Assembly (NCBI GenBank): GCA_024636835.1
Contig: JAGXGH010000113.1
Location: 1 to 64,000 of the forward strand
DNA: 64,000 nt
Direction: 5' to 3'
From: Verrucomicrobiales bacterium
GTDB lineage: Bacteria > Verrucomicrobiota > Verrucomicrobiia > Verrucomicrobiales > SLCJ01
Shown here: positions 16,966 to 26,853 of the stretch, one piece after another
How the letters are laid out: every line of letters starts with the position of its first letter
Position numbering within the stretch: position 1 is the first letter of the stretch
Program-made: the position numbers and the translations under genes
Notes under the pieces: model-generated
Databases searched by the model: none
Told to the model about the DNA's origin: nothing
Seen by the model: the letters and a program-made list of their open reading frames with translations, nothing else

Positions 16966-17000
16966 TACATTGTAATTACATCTGTAGGTGTGTATCCTCC
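16966..17000 (+). promoter_or_regulatory. TACAT-box promoter element of unit 1
   Basis: Two TACAT boxes (16966 and 16977) start exactly 11 bases apart within TTACATTGTAATTACAT, followed by GTGTGTATCC. The same arrangement precedes the homologous genes at 22138 and 29194, each about 50 bases before the start codon. Unlike those two, this copy lacks the CCTGTCC palindrome. Confidence 0.6.
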
Positions 17001-17030
17001 ATATAGTTAACCCTTGAAATTATTCAAAAT

Positions 17031-20000
17031 ATGACGATCTACGATAAAAAATCGGGATTCGCACTCATAGCCACGCTCTCCATCATGCTGTTGATCGTGC
17101 TGCTGTTGGTGGCAATGCTGTCTCTCGCGACCTCTACTACACGCTCTCAAGAGAATGGTAGGGATCTTGCCGAAGCGCAGGCCAATGCCAAACTTGCGCT
17201 CAAATTGGCGATTGGCGAGCTTCAGAAACAGATGGGGCCGGATCAGCGGATATCGGCCAACGGTGACATTCTCGGAGATCCGACAAGCACCACTACCTCC
17301 GTTATTCACCCCAATTGGACCGGGGTATGGGACTCGTGGATTGCCGGTGATCTGGCAAGCGCCTCAGTCAATCCAGATTACCCGAGCGGAGAAAGTCATA
17401 ACCAGACCATTGGAGCCCAGCCCGATGACGCGATGCATCCGGACTACGCAAACAAAGACAAGCATTTCCGGAGGTGGTTGCTTTCCCTCGATCCAACGGA
17501 CGCAGAAGCCATTACATCGGCCAATAGTCTGGCGCTGAACGGTGAGATTGTCCCTAGTAAAAGTGCTACCGCGATTCGACTCGTCGGTGGCGGATCCCTT
17601 GGCAATGATGCCGGTAGAGAGAGCGATTATGTCAGCGCGCGCCTTCTTGATGTCAGCCCCCCTTCAGAAGCAACGAAAGTTACCGGTCGCTATGGCTGGT
17701 GGGTTGGTGATGAGAGCCAAAAGTCGCGCATCATGGCCGATTCCTACAATGATGGAACCGGTCTGTCTGACGCGGACAGGATTTTCCGCGCGCAAGCTCC
17801 TGGCTCCATGGGTAGCAGGCAAATCCCAGGTATGGAGGGAATCGTTGATGAACAACAACTCGACGATCTGCCTTCGTTCAAAACCCTCGATCTCGTGGAG
17901 GTTGTTCCGCAACCAGGCGATAACGAGCCAGCCATTTCCCAACGGAATTTTCACGATGCCACCATTCGCAGTTACGGTGTTCTTGCAGACGTTCGCGAGG
18001 GCGGGTTGAAACGCGATCTTTCCACAATCCTTGAGCGTGATATCCAGCTTGCAGACAGTGGAGACGAGTTCATGCTGTATCGCTTTAGTGACGCTGACGA
18101 GCGTGTGCCCATCCAGGATTTAGCCGCTTATTATCAACTTTACCGGGATGAAGCTTTCAGCGCCGCAGGCAGGGGAGGAATCAAATACTCGTCCGGCTCA
18201 TTAAGTGGCCGAATTCAAGCGGATGTGCCGGACTACGGCACAACGGACGACAAGTATCTGCGACAGTACACGGCGCTTTACCGCAATCCCGTTCCTGTGA
18301 AGATTCAGTTCGTCCTGGGTATCGGCGCAAGCCTGATCACCGCTGAAGAGAGAGCCTATGCTAACGCTTATCTTGCCTCCAAGGGGCTCCAGTTGAGAGA
18401 GGAGGATAAATACAAATTATCCCTAGGCGTCAAACCCGTCGTTTCACTGTGGAACCCCAACAACGTTCCACTGGTGATGGATAGTCGTTCCAATCAAGAA
18501 CTGCGAGTGGGCTTTCCTCCGTTTGTCATTCAATGGAAAAAATTTAGAGCGGGCGGAGCTGATTTCTTCAGTAACCATGTGAACTTGAACTACGCCATCA
18601 CCAATGAATCCACCAACGACGGAAGAGCGCGTTATTTGGATCCATTCATCATAAAAATTCAGTACGCACGGACTAACCCCATTGTATTTGAGCCGGGGGA
18701 AATCAAAACCTTCACCGTCGACATTGATCCGATTAACTGGTTGGAAAACGATGGGAAGGCTTCTTTCGGGGACAATTCGCTTTATGATGCCAAGGAGTTC
18801 TTGCCAGATGGTTTTTACGTTACCGCAAAGGTTGCGCCACCGAAAGACGTGGATGTTGTGAAGCTTGAAGGTGGAAGTTATCAGGGCTTCAGGATGGTTT
18901 TCGCAGATGGGGATAAAATAACCTATAATGTCACTCCGGAATCCAAAGACAGTTGGGCGAGAGCGGTAGCCAGAGGCAATGAAATTGTCGGCGGTGGATT
19001 TCAATTTTACCTGAGAGACAGAAATGCGGCATTGAATACCTACAGAAATTACCAATTCATCAGCCGTTTTGGGCAAGACGGAGACAGATATAACCAACAG
19101 ACAACCACGGAATTCAATGCTGAGCTGATACTGGCCGGATTCCCCGATGGGGAACCCATTGACTTCGATTCGGAAACAGATGCGATGCCCGGCGCGTCCG
19201 GTAGTGGCAATATCAAGAGCTTCACTGACAATGGTGCGGCCAAGGGATTGATAGCGTTCACGATGATGCCCGGTAGTGAGCTGAACAATCAATACACTGC
19301 CGGATTTGGTGGCGGTCGTAAAATCATGACCCGCCCGTTTACCCATGGAAGCATTCTCAGCGCTCCGCAAATTGCCGACAACAGTCCGGCAGCTTTGTAC
19401 GAATACGGGTGGGAATGGCAGGTGGAAAAAATCAATGATACTGAGGAAGTTCTTCAGGATGATGGCCAAAGCCGTGGATTTTACGGCGGTGGTTATAATT
19501 TCGGATCGGGCTCCACACACGTGGTTCAGCAATATTTGCCCGTACTGCCTCCAATCTCGATCGCTTCTCTCAGTAGTGCCCATCTTGGAGGCTACAGTTT
19601 GGCAAATAATCCTGTGGCCGGCAGCATTAGCAGAAGAGCTCCGGAAATGGATGATTTTCGACAGATTACGGCCACCGGCCAGGGAGGGCTGGCACCTCAT
19701 ACGCTCCAGGCAATTGGGAACTCTTACGCGCATCCAAACATACCTGCGAATCAGGCATACACCTCGTACACTCGGCGCCTTAACATGAACCTCCCTGCGG
19801 AAGATCAGGAAATCTCGTATGCAGACCACTCCTATCTGGCCAACAAAGCCCTATGGGACGATTACTTCTTCTCCTCGATCTCACCTCAATATGCCGATGT
19901 TCAACTTCAGCAATCGAGTGGTAACAAAACGGCATTCGATGTAGCCCGGGAATTTCTCTTTGATGAAGAATCCTTACCCAACCGACGTATCTCACCTTAT

Positions 20001-20927
20001 CTGGATAATCTTATCAGTGAGGAATTCGATTTGTTGGAGGGGCAGTATGGCGATTATACCGATGGTTTTGCCGATAAGATTGCCTCCCATCTGATGATAA
20101 AAGGGCCGTTCAATGTGAATTCAACCTCTGTCGGGGCATGGAAAGTCCTGCTGACAAGTATGCGCGACAAGGCGGTTGCCTATCTCAATGAAACGAGTGG
20201 GAATCCCGCATCTGCTGCAACTGGAGGGCAGATCCCTGTTGCCCCGGGAATGCTTCCGAATGACGAACCGGTGACGAGCGGCCAAATCACTGCAAGCGCG
20301 AACAACCCTGCCGAACAGTGGACGGCATGGCGCAGTTTATCTGACGCGGAAATTGACCAACTCGCCACTGCCATCGTTTATCAGGTCAAGCAGCGTGGAC
20401 CATTTCTTTCCTTGTCGGAGTTTATCAACCGTCGCCTGGATGCCGTTAACATTGATATGGCTCTTAAGGGCGCACTGCAGGCTGCCATTGATTTTGAGGG
20501 GGATGGCAGCATCCCCGAGGTCACCATCAACTCCGCATTCCGCTCTCCTGAAAGAAGTTTGGATGTCGAAGCTGATAAATTTGCTCCGGGCGAATTTGAA
20601 TTTTCCCAAGCACTGGATGGCCCCGTTGCCTATGGAAGCACCCCGTATCTTGATCAAGCGGATATTCTCCGCCAATTGGGATCAGTTCTTACACCACGCG
20701 GAGACACCTTCGTGATCCGGGCATACGGAGATAAACTGGACGCCCGCGGTAATGTCATCGCGCGTGCTTGGTGCGAAGCGGTCGTTCAACGCACTCCCGA
20801 TTATGTAAACCTAGAGGATGATGAGAATCACTTCGCGCAGGCACGACTGAGCTCTGAAGCCAACAAAGCTTTTGGACGGGAGTTTAAAATCGTCAGCTTT
20901 CGCTGGTTGAAAAAAGATGAAATTTAA
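17031..20927 (+). CDS. Verru_Chthon cassette protein A-like protein, unit 1
   Basis: A 1298-residue protein with a prepilin-like N-terminus: KSGFALIATLSIMLL then IVLLLVAMLSLATSTTR, that is a short basic leader, G|F and a hydrophobic helix, without the usual Glu at +5, as in the minor pseudopilin GspK. An alpha-helical region follows (AEAQANAKLALKLAIGELQ). Landmarks shared with the other two copies are YGWWVGDESQ (about 220), LQAIGNSYAHPNIP (890), GPFNVNSTSV (1025), RGPFLSLSEFINRRL (1120), GDTFVIRAYGD (1222), ARAWCEAVVQR (1243) and the C-terminus SFRWLKKDEI. I associate these with Verru_Chthon cassette protein A. Function is unknown; the pilin-like start suggests assembly at the inner membrane. 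It is followed after 47 bases by a small secreted partner. Confidence 0.8.
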   Translation: MTIYDKKSGFALIATLSIMLLIVLLLVAMLSLATSTTRSQENGRDLAEAQANAKLALKLAIGELQKQMGPDQRISANGDILGDPTSTTTSVIHPNWTGVWDSWIAGDLASASVNPDYPSGESHNQTIGAQPDDAMHPDYANKDKHFRRWLLSLDPTDAEAITSANSLALNGEIVPSKSATAIRLVGGGSLGNDAGRESDYVSARLLDVSPPSEATKVTGRYGWWVGDESQKSRIMADSYNDGTGLSDADRIFRAQAPGSMGSRQIPGMEGIVDEQQLDDLPSFKTLDLVEVVPQPGDNEPAISQRNFHDATIRSYGVLADVREGGLKRDLSTILERDIQLADSGDEFMLYRFSDADERVPIQDLAAYYQLYRDEAFSAAGRGGIKYSSGSLSGRIQADVPDYGTTDDKYLRQYTALYRNPVPVKIQFVLGIGASLITAEERAYANAYLASKGLQLREEDKYKLSLGVKPVVSLWNPNNVPLVMDSRSNQELRVGFPPFVIQWKKFRAGGADFFSNHVNLNYAITNESTNDGRARYLDPFIIKIQYARTNPIVFEPGEIKTFTVDIDPINWLENDGKASFGDNSLYDAKEFLPDGFYVTAKVAPPKDVDVVKLEGGSYQGFRMVFADGDKITYNVTPESKDSWARAVARGNEIVGGGFQFYLRDRNAALNTYRNYQFISRFGQDGDRYNQQTTTEFNAELILAGFPDGEPIDFDSETDAMPGASGSGNIKSFTDNGAAKGLIAFTMMPGSELNNQYTAGFGGGRKIMTRPFTHGSILSAPQIADNSPAALYEYGWEWQVEKINDTEEVLQDDGQSRGFYGGGYNFGSGSTHVVQQYLPVLPPISIASLSSAHLGGYSLANNPVAGSISRRAPEMDDFRQITATGQGGLAPHTLQAIGNSYAHPNIPANQAYTSYTRRLNMNLPAEDQEISYADHSYLANKALWDDYFFSSISPQYADVQLQQSSGNKTAFDVAREFLFDEESLPNRRISPYLDNLISEEFDLLEGQYGDYTDGFADKIASHLMIKGPFNVNSTSVGAWKVLLTSMRDKAVAYLNETSGNPASAATGGQIPVAPGMLPNDEPVTSGQITASANNPAEQWTAWRSLSDAEIDQLATAIVYQVKQRGPFLSLSEFINRRLDAVNIDMALKGALQAAIDFEGDGSIPEVTINSAFRSPERSLDVEADKFAPGEFEFSQALDGPVAYGSTPYLDQADILRQLGSVLTPRGDTFVIRAYGDKLDARGNVIARAWCEAVVQRTPDYVNLEDDENHFAQARLSSEANKAFGREFKIVSFRWLKKDEI

Positions 20928-20974
20928 TAGACTCTCGAACCATGTTGCCAGCGAACCAAAGACCCTCATCATCA

Positions 20975-21679
20975 ATGATCAGAACAACAACCTATAAAAT
21001 GCTACTCAAACTGTTCTGCGGTCTTTTTGTGTGCACCGCTGCTCTCGCACAAGACGAGACGGTCAATCTTTACTTCATCTCTTTTCCCAAAGTGGATGAC
21101 CCTGAGCCGCTGGAACTGCTCATTGGCGAGGAAGAGACGATGGAAGTCGATTTGCCTACCAACCACGTATCAAAGGCATACAGTGTTCCTGCCTTGTCAA
21201 AATGGGTTCTCGGTAAATCATCTATGTCTGATGCGAATGGATTCACATTCAAAACCTTTGGGCAGGTTACCTCGATTAATTCCAAGAGTCAGTTGGTGCT
21301 GGTGCTTAGGTCTGGAAAAGGGGGTGCCGAGGGCTTGGAATTGAAAATATTGGATTACAGCGAAGACGGTTTCGGTGGTGGCGAGTATCTGTTCATGAAT
21401 GCCGCGAAAGTCGATATCGCCGGAGTCGTTGGCGAAGAAAAGTTTGCGATCAAGCCGGGTAACAATTTCTTGCTGGCTCCCAAAGCAACAAAAACAAGAG
21501 GTAATCGGGGGTACTCATACGCGAGGTTTTACTTTCGGAATAAAGACGAGGCCCAAGGCTTTTTCTCTGCCACTTGGAGATTGAACGATCGGTCGCGAAG
21601 TTTGGTGTTTTTCTACCATGACCCGAACACCAAACAACTTCGCCTGCACATCACACGGAGCTTTTTGAGTGCCGAATAA
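20975..21679 (+). CDS. Secreted partner protein, unit 1 (uncharacterised family)
   Basis: A 234-residue protein with signal peptide MIRTTTYKMLLKLFCGLFVC then TAALAQ; the in-frame alternatives are ATG 20942 and ATG 20999. The segment DPEPLELLIGEEETMEVDLPT is matched by RPEPIELVVGEGKTIEVQTP in the 26063 product. The C-terminal part (GGEYLFMNAAK, EEKFAIKPGNN, FFSATWRLNDRSRSLVFFYH) aligns with the products at 26063, 32838 and 33636. One member follows every large cassette gene, so the two products probably work together. I do not recognise a named family. Small all-beta periplasmic or outer-surface protein by composition. Confidence 0.75.
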   Translation: MIRTTTYKMLLKLFCGLFVCTAALAQDETVNLYFISFPKVDDPEPLELLIGEEETMEVDLPTNHVSKAYSVPALSKWVLGKSSMSDANGFTFKTFGQVTSINSKSQLVLVLRSGKGGAEGLELKILDYSEDGFGGGEYLFMNAAKVDIAGVVGEEKFAIKPGNNFLLAPKATKTRGNRGYSYARFYFRNKDEAQGFFSATWRLNDRSRSLVFFYHDPNTKQLRLHITRSFLSAE

Positions 21680-21688
21680 TGATTTGAG

Positions 21689-22020
21689 GTGATATCTGAT
21701 GCACCTCTTGATGTAAACGGCTATTTCAAGGCTGAATTCATGTGTCAGCCAGAGGATAGTGGCGAGTTTCTGCCCATAATGAAAAAGTCATGGTGGTGCG
21801 ATACCGGTAGCAGCAACTTGGGCATCATTATGGATTCTGGCGCAAGGTTACCGAAAATTCACATGCTAAGAGATCGTCGCGCCCCTGAATCTATCGATTA
21901 AGAGTGATTCCCCAATCTTGGTATGGATATGACGCGTTTGAGCTGGCATTTGCTTGATCGTGAGCTACTTGTGCGCGGAGAACAGTTCTATTTTTTCGGC
22001 GGTGGCATGAGGTCAACATG
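21689..22020 (+). pseudogene. Relic of an unknown gene, copy 1
   Basis: The frame reads VNGYFKAEFMCQPEDSGEFL, PIMKKSWWCDTGSSNLGII, and the DNA then continues with a TTGATCGTGAGCTACTTGTG stretch. The same order occurs at 34385-34620 (GYFNAKFLCQPDGEGWFL, TLMNKSWWFDTASNHL; TTGATCGCGAGCTACTCGTG). Frames shift and stops occur, so these are remains of a duplicated gene. The open part 21689-21901 alone could encode 70 residues. Family not recognised. Confidence 0.5.
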
Positions 22021-22035
22021 CCTAGACTAAATAAA

Positions 22036-22055
22036 CCTGTCCGAGGAGGGACAGG
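22036..22055. promoter_or_regulatory. Operator upstream of unit 2
   Basis: A perfect CCTGTCC-N6-GGACAGG. It ends 14 bases before the first TACAT box, exactly as at 29093-29112. Its centre is about 62 bases upstream of the transcription start I would infer from TATATT at 22098, a position typical of activator sites. Confidence 0.75.
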
Positions 22056-22069
22056 TTGCTTTTCATAAT

Positions 22070-22103
22070 TACATTGTAGATACATTGCTTGTACGCGTAT
22101 ATT
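22070..22103 (+). promoter_or_regulatory. TACAT-box promoter element of unit 2
   Basis: TACAT boxes at 22070 and 22081, 11 bases apart, within TACATTGTAGATACATTG. They are followed by TATATT (22098-22103) as a likely -10 element. Confidence 0.6.
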
Positions 22104-22137
22104 AAGAGCTCAGCTTATCGCTAAAGTTCTTGAAGAT

Positions 22138-25100
22138 ATGACTCATACGACACAGAAATCAGGATTTGCGCTCATTGCCACGCTCTCCATCATGTTGTTG
22201 ATCGTGCTTCTGTTAGTGGCGATGCTTACTCTCTCGACCACCACAACACGCTCCCAAGCAGATGGTAAGGCGCAGGCTGAAGCGCAGGCAAATGCCAGAC
22301 TGGCGCTCAAATTGGCGATTGGTGATCTTCAGAAGCAGATGGGGCCGGATCAACGCATTTCGGCCAATGGGGCGATTGTTTCTGAAACCGACGTCCGGCA
22401 TCCTCATTGGACAGGGGTTTGGGATTCCTGGGTGACAGATCCTAGCTCTGCACCAGTCAATTCTAATTATCCCGGAGCTGCGAGTGCCCACCAAACCATT
22501 GGCTCACAGCCAGACAACGCGATGCGCCCGGAATATGATCAAAAGGATAAATATTTCCGTGCTTGGCTGCTTTCACTGAATGAAGACGATCTGAATTTGG
22601 ATCAGGCCATGAGCGTAAAACTTCCCATGGACCTTGCTCTCGATGGGAAGATCATCCCATCCATGGCCGATACCGCCATTCGACTTCTCGGTGAGGGTTC
22701 CTTGGGCAGTAATGCCAATAGTGAGAACTACGTCAGCGCGCGCCTAATCTCCGTAGCAGACCCAGTGGATTCAACAAAAACCGTCGGACGCTACGGCTGG
22801 TGGGTTGGTGATGAGAGCCAGAAGGCGAACATCATGGACGACCCCTACCAAAACAGTCGCGCGAACAGTCTGGCCGAACGCCTCAATCGCCAGCAGGCAC
22901 CCGCATCCATGGGGAACTCCGAGATCAGTGGCCTCGAAAACGTTGCCGACCAATCGTCATTTGAATTCATTCCCACACGCGGCTCCTTGCCATTAATCAA
23001 TGGAGTGACCGATCAGGTGACGGAGCAGTTTCATGATATCACGACCAAGTCTCGCGGGATACTCGTCGACGTCCGTGAGGGCGGCTTGAAGCGCGACCTC
23101 TCGACCATTCTGGAGCGAGCGATCGACCCGGAAGATGTTTACAATTTGACCAATGTCGCGGATTTCAAACGAGCCTCTTCCTTAAAAAGCGGCGGTGACG
23201 ATTTCATGCTCTATCGCTTCGACGACATGGTGAACAGCATCAGTTCAACCGGCGAGGCCAATGTTCCGATTCAAGATCTTGCAGCATACTACCAACTCTA
23301 TGACCGCTATCGTTCCGGGTCGATGGGAGGCATCCAATATACATCTAGGGAATCGTCCCCTCCAAACAATATGCTGAACAACGGCATCATGGTCAGCAAT
23401 ACGGATTACGGGGATACCCAGACCGACTTGGACGATTACCTCCGCCAATACACGGCGCTCTATCGCAATCCTGCCTTAGTAAAAATTGAGATCATCCTCA
23501 GTTATGTCACCGAGCCTATCTTCCCAGTTCCCACCGATCCAAACGCAGATAAATATAGACTTAGAATCGGAGTCACCCCTGCGATGACTTTCTGGAACCC
23601 TAACAATGTTCCTGTGGTAATGAACTTCGGCGATCCTGATGTGGCATCGCTCATGGCGCGCGAAACTCCCATTCCGCTGAAGATTACATTCAAAAAATCC
23701 GACAGCTATTCCGGACCGCCAACCTATACCCAGGATATCCAGTTCAACAAGGTAACGAACACCCAACAGGGCGAGCTCTACACGCTATTTGTGTCTGGTA
23801 ATTACTCTACGGTTTTTGAGCCGGGAGAAAGCAAGGTTTTCGCGCTCCGCTTCGCATCAGGCACCGATAGTAACTCAGCGAGTAATTACGTCGATTTCAT
23901 GCTGCGCGGTCGGGGAAACAACAGATACTCCGAAGTCTTCGTTGACGAACTCGAAATGGTGCCGGGCTGGAACCCTGAAAAATTCATCCGCCCAAAAAGC
24001 GATACCGGCGGGGCTGGCAGAGGAGATCACACCGTGTTTACGTTCAATGAAGATGACTTCATTTCCGCATCTATCGATCAGGGGAATTACAATACCTTCA
24101 GTGCCGATTTCACACAGAAGTCCAGACATGGCAGAAACTCTCCCGGGGTCAAATGGCACTTTAGATCCTTCGGCATTAGGGGGCGCTCAAATGCCGACGC
24201 TGCCTACAGGAGTAATTTCGTATTTCAGGGCTTCCCGCTCAATGGAGTGAAACAGATTTCAGATACCACAGTCCGAACGATAGAACTACCTGCGAAGAGT
24301 GCTGGTGAGCTGATTGATGCCATGGGATCGAAATTCAATCCGCGAGACGATCTGCCGCAGCCCTTTTTCTATTATGGTATCAAAGCCGCGACTGAAACCC
24401 ATGAGTCGCAAAACTTTGGGGGCGCGGATGATGGCGCGGGCCGCCGCTTCCCCGCTCGTCCGTTCACTCACTCCACGCCAATGGTTCCCGCGTTTCTCGA
24501 CAATACCGATCCAGCCTCGCTTTACAACTACGGCTGGAACTGGTTCTTCCTACCTCTCGACAACCTTCTGGATGCCCCAGTCGAAATCTCGGGTAGCAAT
24601 AGTGGTTATTACGGAGGCGGATATACCGCAGAAAACGGCGTCACAAACATCGTCCAGCAACAATTGCCCGTGACGCCACCCCTTTCAATCGCCACACTGA
24701 GCCATGCTCATCTCGGAGGCTTCAGTCTGGCCACGGAAGCGCCTGCAGCCGGATACACAGGGCTGAAAAACCCTGTGGGCACAGAGGCATTTCGTCGACT
24801 CACGGCCATTGGATTTAATGGCTTGGCCCCTCATACTCTGCAGGCAATCGGAAACTCCTACGCCCATCCCAACATTCCAGCGGATAAAGCGTATTTCACG
24901 TGGCTACGCCAGTTCGCGGGAAGCGCTACGACGGAACAGCCATTCGCTGACCACTCCTATCTCGCCAACAAAGCCCTGTGGGACGAGTTTTTCTTCTCAT
25001 CCATCTCCCCCAAAGTTACCGATGCGAAGGTGTTTTCAGGTGGCAAGACGGTAAAAGCAGTGGCGGAAGATTTCTTCTTTAATGAACAAGCTTTGCCGAA

Positions 25101-26028
25101 CCCGCGGATCGTGCCCTTTCTCACTGGCTTCGACAACAATCAGTTGGATGAGCTCTTTACCTCCTACGACCAGCATAAGGACGGATTCGCCGACAAGATC
25201 GCTGCCCATCTGATGGTAGAGGGACCATTTAATATCAATTCCACCTCCGTAGCTGCATGGAAGGCACTCTTTTCCAGTCTCAAAGAGCACGATGTTACCT
25301 ACCTGGATGCCAAGTCGGCATTAGTGGTCGGCACGAACCTCGATTTTCAAAAAGTCGACGGAGTGCCTATCCCTGGCGGTCCTCTTCCGAATGGCAAGTC
25401 CTACCAGGGCAGCTCTACCGATCCCAGTGACAGCGAACAATGGACGGGTTTCCGTGAACTTACCGATGGTGAAATTGAAGAACTGGCAACTGCCATGGTT
25501 AAGCAGGTGAAGCTTCGTGGTCCATTCCTGTCACTTTCTGACTTTATCAACCGTCGACTTGACGGAAGTTCCTCAGCAAAAGAACTCGCACTGAAAGGTG
25601 CGTTACAGGCAGCGATTGATGATCCCGACTGTTCCATCAACGCAGGGTTTCGGAGCGATTTGCGCAAATTCACAAATCGTGAGGAGTCATTCGTCAATGC
25701 CCAGTTCCCCGAGGCGATGGAAGGGCCGATAGCTTATGGCAGTGCCGCCTACGTTGATCAGGCGGATATCTTGCGCAGCTTCCCTGCCCAGCTTACACCG
25801 AGGGGCGACACTTTCGTGATCCGAGCCTATGGAGATTCCCTCGATGACGCAGGGAATGTCGTGGGGCGTGCTTGGTGCGAAGCGGTGGTTCAGCGACTTC
25901 CTGAATACCTTGATCCGACGGATGACTCCGAAGTCTCGCAGGCGGATCTCAATTCGTTATCAAACCAAAATTTCGGTCGCAGGCTTGCCATTGTGAAGTT
26001 CAGGTGGCTCAATCCATCGGAAATCTAA
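22138..26028 (+). CDS. Verru_Chthon cassette protein A-like protein, unit 2
   Basis: A 1296-residue paralogue of the 17031 product and clearly its closest relative along the whole length: WTGVWDSWV, YGWWVGDESQKA (about 218), DVREGGLKRDLSTILERAI, LRQYTALYRNPALVKIE, LQAIGNSYAHPNIP (898), GPFNINSTSV (1027), RGPFLSLSDFINRRL (1127), GDTFVIRAYGD and C-terminal FRWLNPSEI. The prepilin-like start TQKSGFALIATLSIMLLIVL predicts inner-membrane insertion and cleavage after Gly. ATG 22138 lies about 50 bases after the TACAT boxes, matching the other units. Upstream sit an operator palindrome and the TACAT element; a secreted partner gene follows after 34 bases. Function unknown. Confidence 0.8.
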   Translation: MTHTTQKSGFALIATLSIMLLIVLLLVAMLTLSTTTTRSQADGKAQAEAQANARLALKLAIGDLQKQMGPDQRISANGAIVSETDVRHPHWTGVWDSWVTDPSSAPVNSNYPGAASAHQTIGSQPDNAMRPEYDQKDKYFRAWLLSLNEDDLNLDQAMSVKLPMDLALDGKIIPSMADTAIRLLGEGSLGSNANSENYVSARLISVADPVDSTKTVGRYGWWVGDESQKANIMDDPYQNSRANSLAERLNRQQAPASMGNSEISGLENVADQSSFEFIPTRGSLPLINGVTDQVTEQFHDITTKSRGILVDVREGGLKRDLSTILERAIDPEDVYNLTNVADFKRASSLKSGGDDFMLYRFDDMVNSISSTGEANVPIQDLAAYYQLYDRYRSGSMGGIQYTSRESSPPNNMLNNGIMVSNTDYGDTQTDLDDYLRQYTALYRNPALVKIEIILSYVTEPIFPVPTDPNADKYRLRIGVTPAMTFWNPNNVPVVMNFGDPDVASLMARETPIPLKITFKKSDSYSGPPTYTQDIQFNKVTNTQQGELYTLFVSGNYSTVFEPGESKVFALRFASGTDSNSASNYVDFMLRGRGNNRYSEVFVDELEMVPGWNPEKFIRPKSDTGGAGRGDHTVFTFNEDDFISASIDQGNYNTFSADFTQKSRHGRNSPGVKWHFRSFGIRGRSNADAAYRSNFVFQGFPLNGVKQISDTTVRTIELPAKSAGELIDAMGSKFNPRDDLPQPFFYYGIKAATETHESQNFGGADDGAGRRFPARPFTHSTPMVPAFLDNTDPASLYNYGWNWFFLPLDNLLDAPVEISGSNSGYYGGGYTAENGVTNIVQQQLPVTPPLSIATLSHAHLGGFSLATEAPAAGYTGLKNPVGTEAFRRLTAIGFNGLAPHTLQAIGNSYAHPNIPADKAYFTWLRQFAGSATTEQPFADHSYLANKALWDEFFFSSISPKVTDAKVFSGGKTVKAVAEDFFFNEQALPNPRIVPFLTGFDNNQLDELFTSYDQHKDGFADKIAAHLMVEGPFNINSTSVAAWKALFSSLKEHDVTYLDAKSALVVGTNLDFQKVDGVPIPGGPLPNGKSYQGSSTDPSDSEQWTGFRELTDGEIEELATAMVKQVKLRGPFLSLSDFINRRLDGSSSAKELALKGALQAAIDDPDCSINAGFRSDLRKFTNREESFVNAQFPEAMEGPIAYGSAAYVDQADILRSFPAQLTPRGDTFVIRAYGDSLDDAGNVVGRAWCEAVVQRLPEYLDPTDDSEVSQADLNSLSNQNFGRRLAIVKFRWLNPSEI

Positions 26029-26062
26029 GATCGTTCAAGTCTTCCCCATCCTCCTATCACTC

Positions 26063-26770
26063 ATGCAAACCATTCGGGTATCTCTCATCGCATTCGCTAT
26101 CGCATCCCTTGTGACAGAGGATGTATCCGCTCAGGATAAAAAAATATCGCTTCAATTTCTGGCAATCCCGAAAAAAACGCGACCCGAACCCATCGAATTG
26201 GTTGTTGGCGAGGGCAAAACCATTGAAGTGCAAACTCCGGGAAACGAGCTTTCTCCAGACTACGAAGTGCCTTCGCTCTCTACAATTGTGGTGGGCAAAA
26301 CGATTCTAAACGAGGAAGGAGAACCGGAATTTCTAGTCTACGGTAAGGCCAACTCGATTGGGACCTCAAAGCAGATCATCCTGCTGCTTCGCAAAGGGAG
26401 GGAAAACAGCGACGGCTTCATCGTTCTGCCTATTAATGGAGAGCTGACAAATTTCACCGGGGGAAGCTATCTTTTCTTCAATGCCTCCAACCTGAATGTG
26501 GGTGGAGTCATCGGAGACAAGAAATTCGCCCTTAAGCCTGGCCAGCGAAGCCTACTTAAGCCTGCCCCCGATCATGACAACGGTATCTGCCAAGTTACGC
26601 TCTCGTATCAACGCGATGAGGATTGGAAAACGTTCAAAGACACCCGCTGGCCCACGAACAAAAGATACAGGTCTCTGATATTTTTTCATCGCAGTGTTAA
26701 CAGCGGCCGCCTTACGGTATCCCCTGTTGTTGAGATGCTGCCCTATCAGGAAGCGAACACGGAGGGGTGA
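26063..26770 (+). CDS. Secreted partner protein, unit 2 (uncharacterised family)
   Basis: A 235-residue protein with signal peptide MQTIRVSLIAFAIASLVTED then VSAQ. It is the homologue of the 20975 product: RPEPIELVVGEGKTIEVQTP, GGSYLFFNASNLNVGGVIGD then KKFALKPGQ, DTRWPTNKRYRSLIFFH. It sits directly behind the second large cassette gene and its stop overlaps the first upstream in-frame ATG of the next frame, so the three genes are probably one transcript. No named family or catalytic motif recognised. Confidence 0.75.
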   Translation: MQTIRVSLIAFAIASLVTEDVSAQDKKISLQFLAIPKKTRPEPIELVVGEGKTIEVQTPGNELSPDYEVPSLSTIVVGKTILNEEGEPEFLVYGKANSIGTSKQIILLLRKGRENSDGFIVLPINGELTNFTGGSYLFFNASNLNVGGVIGDKKFALKPGQRSLLKPAPDHDNGICQVTLSYQRDEDWKTFKDTRWPTNKRYRSLIFFHRSVNSGRLTVSPVVEMLPYQEANTEG

Positions 26771-26853
26771 TGCCTTGTGAAGCCTCGACTAATTTATCCT
26801 TTTCAATACATCTAGAATACCCAAAAATCGACCAACCTGCCCCCTGTCAACTC

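Noticed and set aside
18444-19829. Long minus-strand open frame (461 codons) opposite cassette gene 1
   Set aside because: It lies wholly inside a well-supported plus-strand gene, has no domain, signal or start context, and its residues are Ser/Arg/Ile-rich as expected of an antisense shadow.
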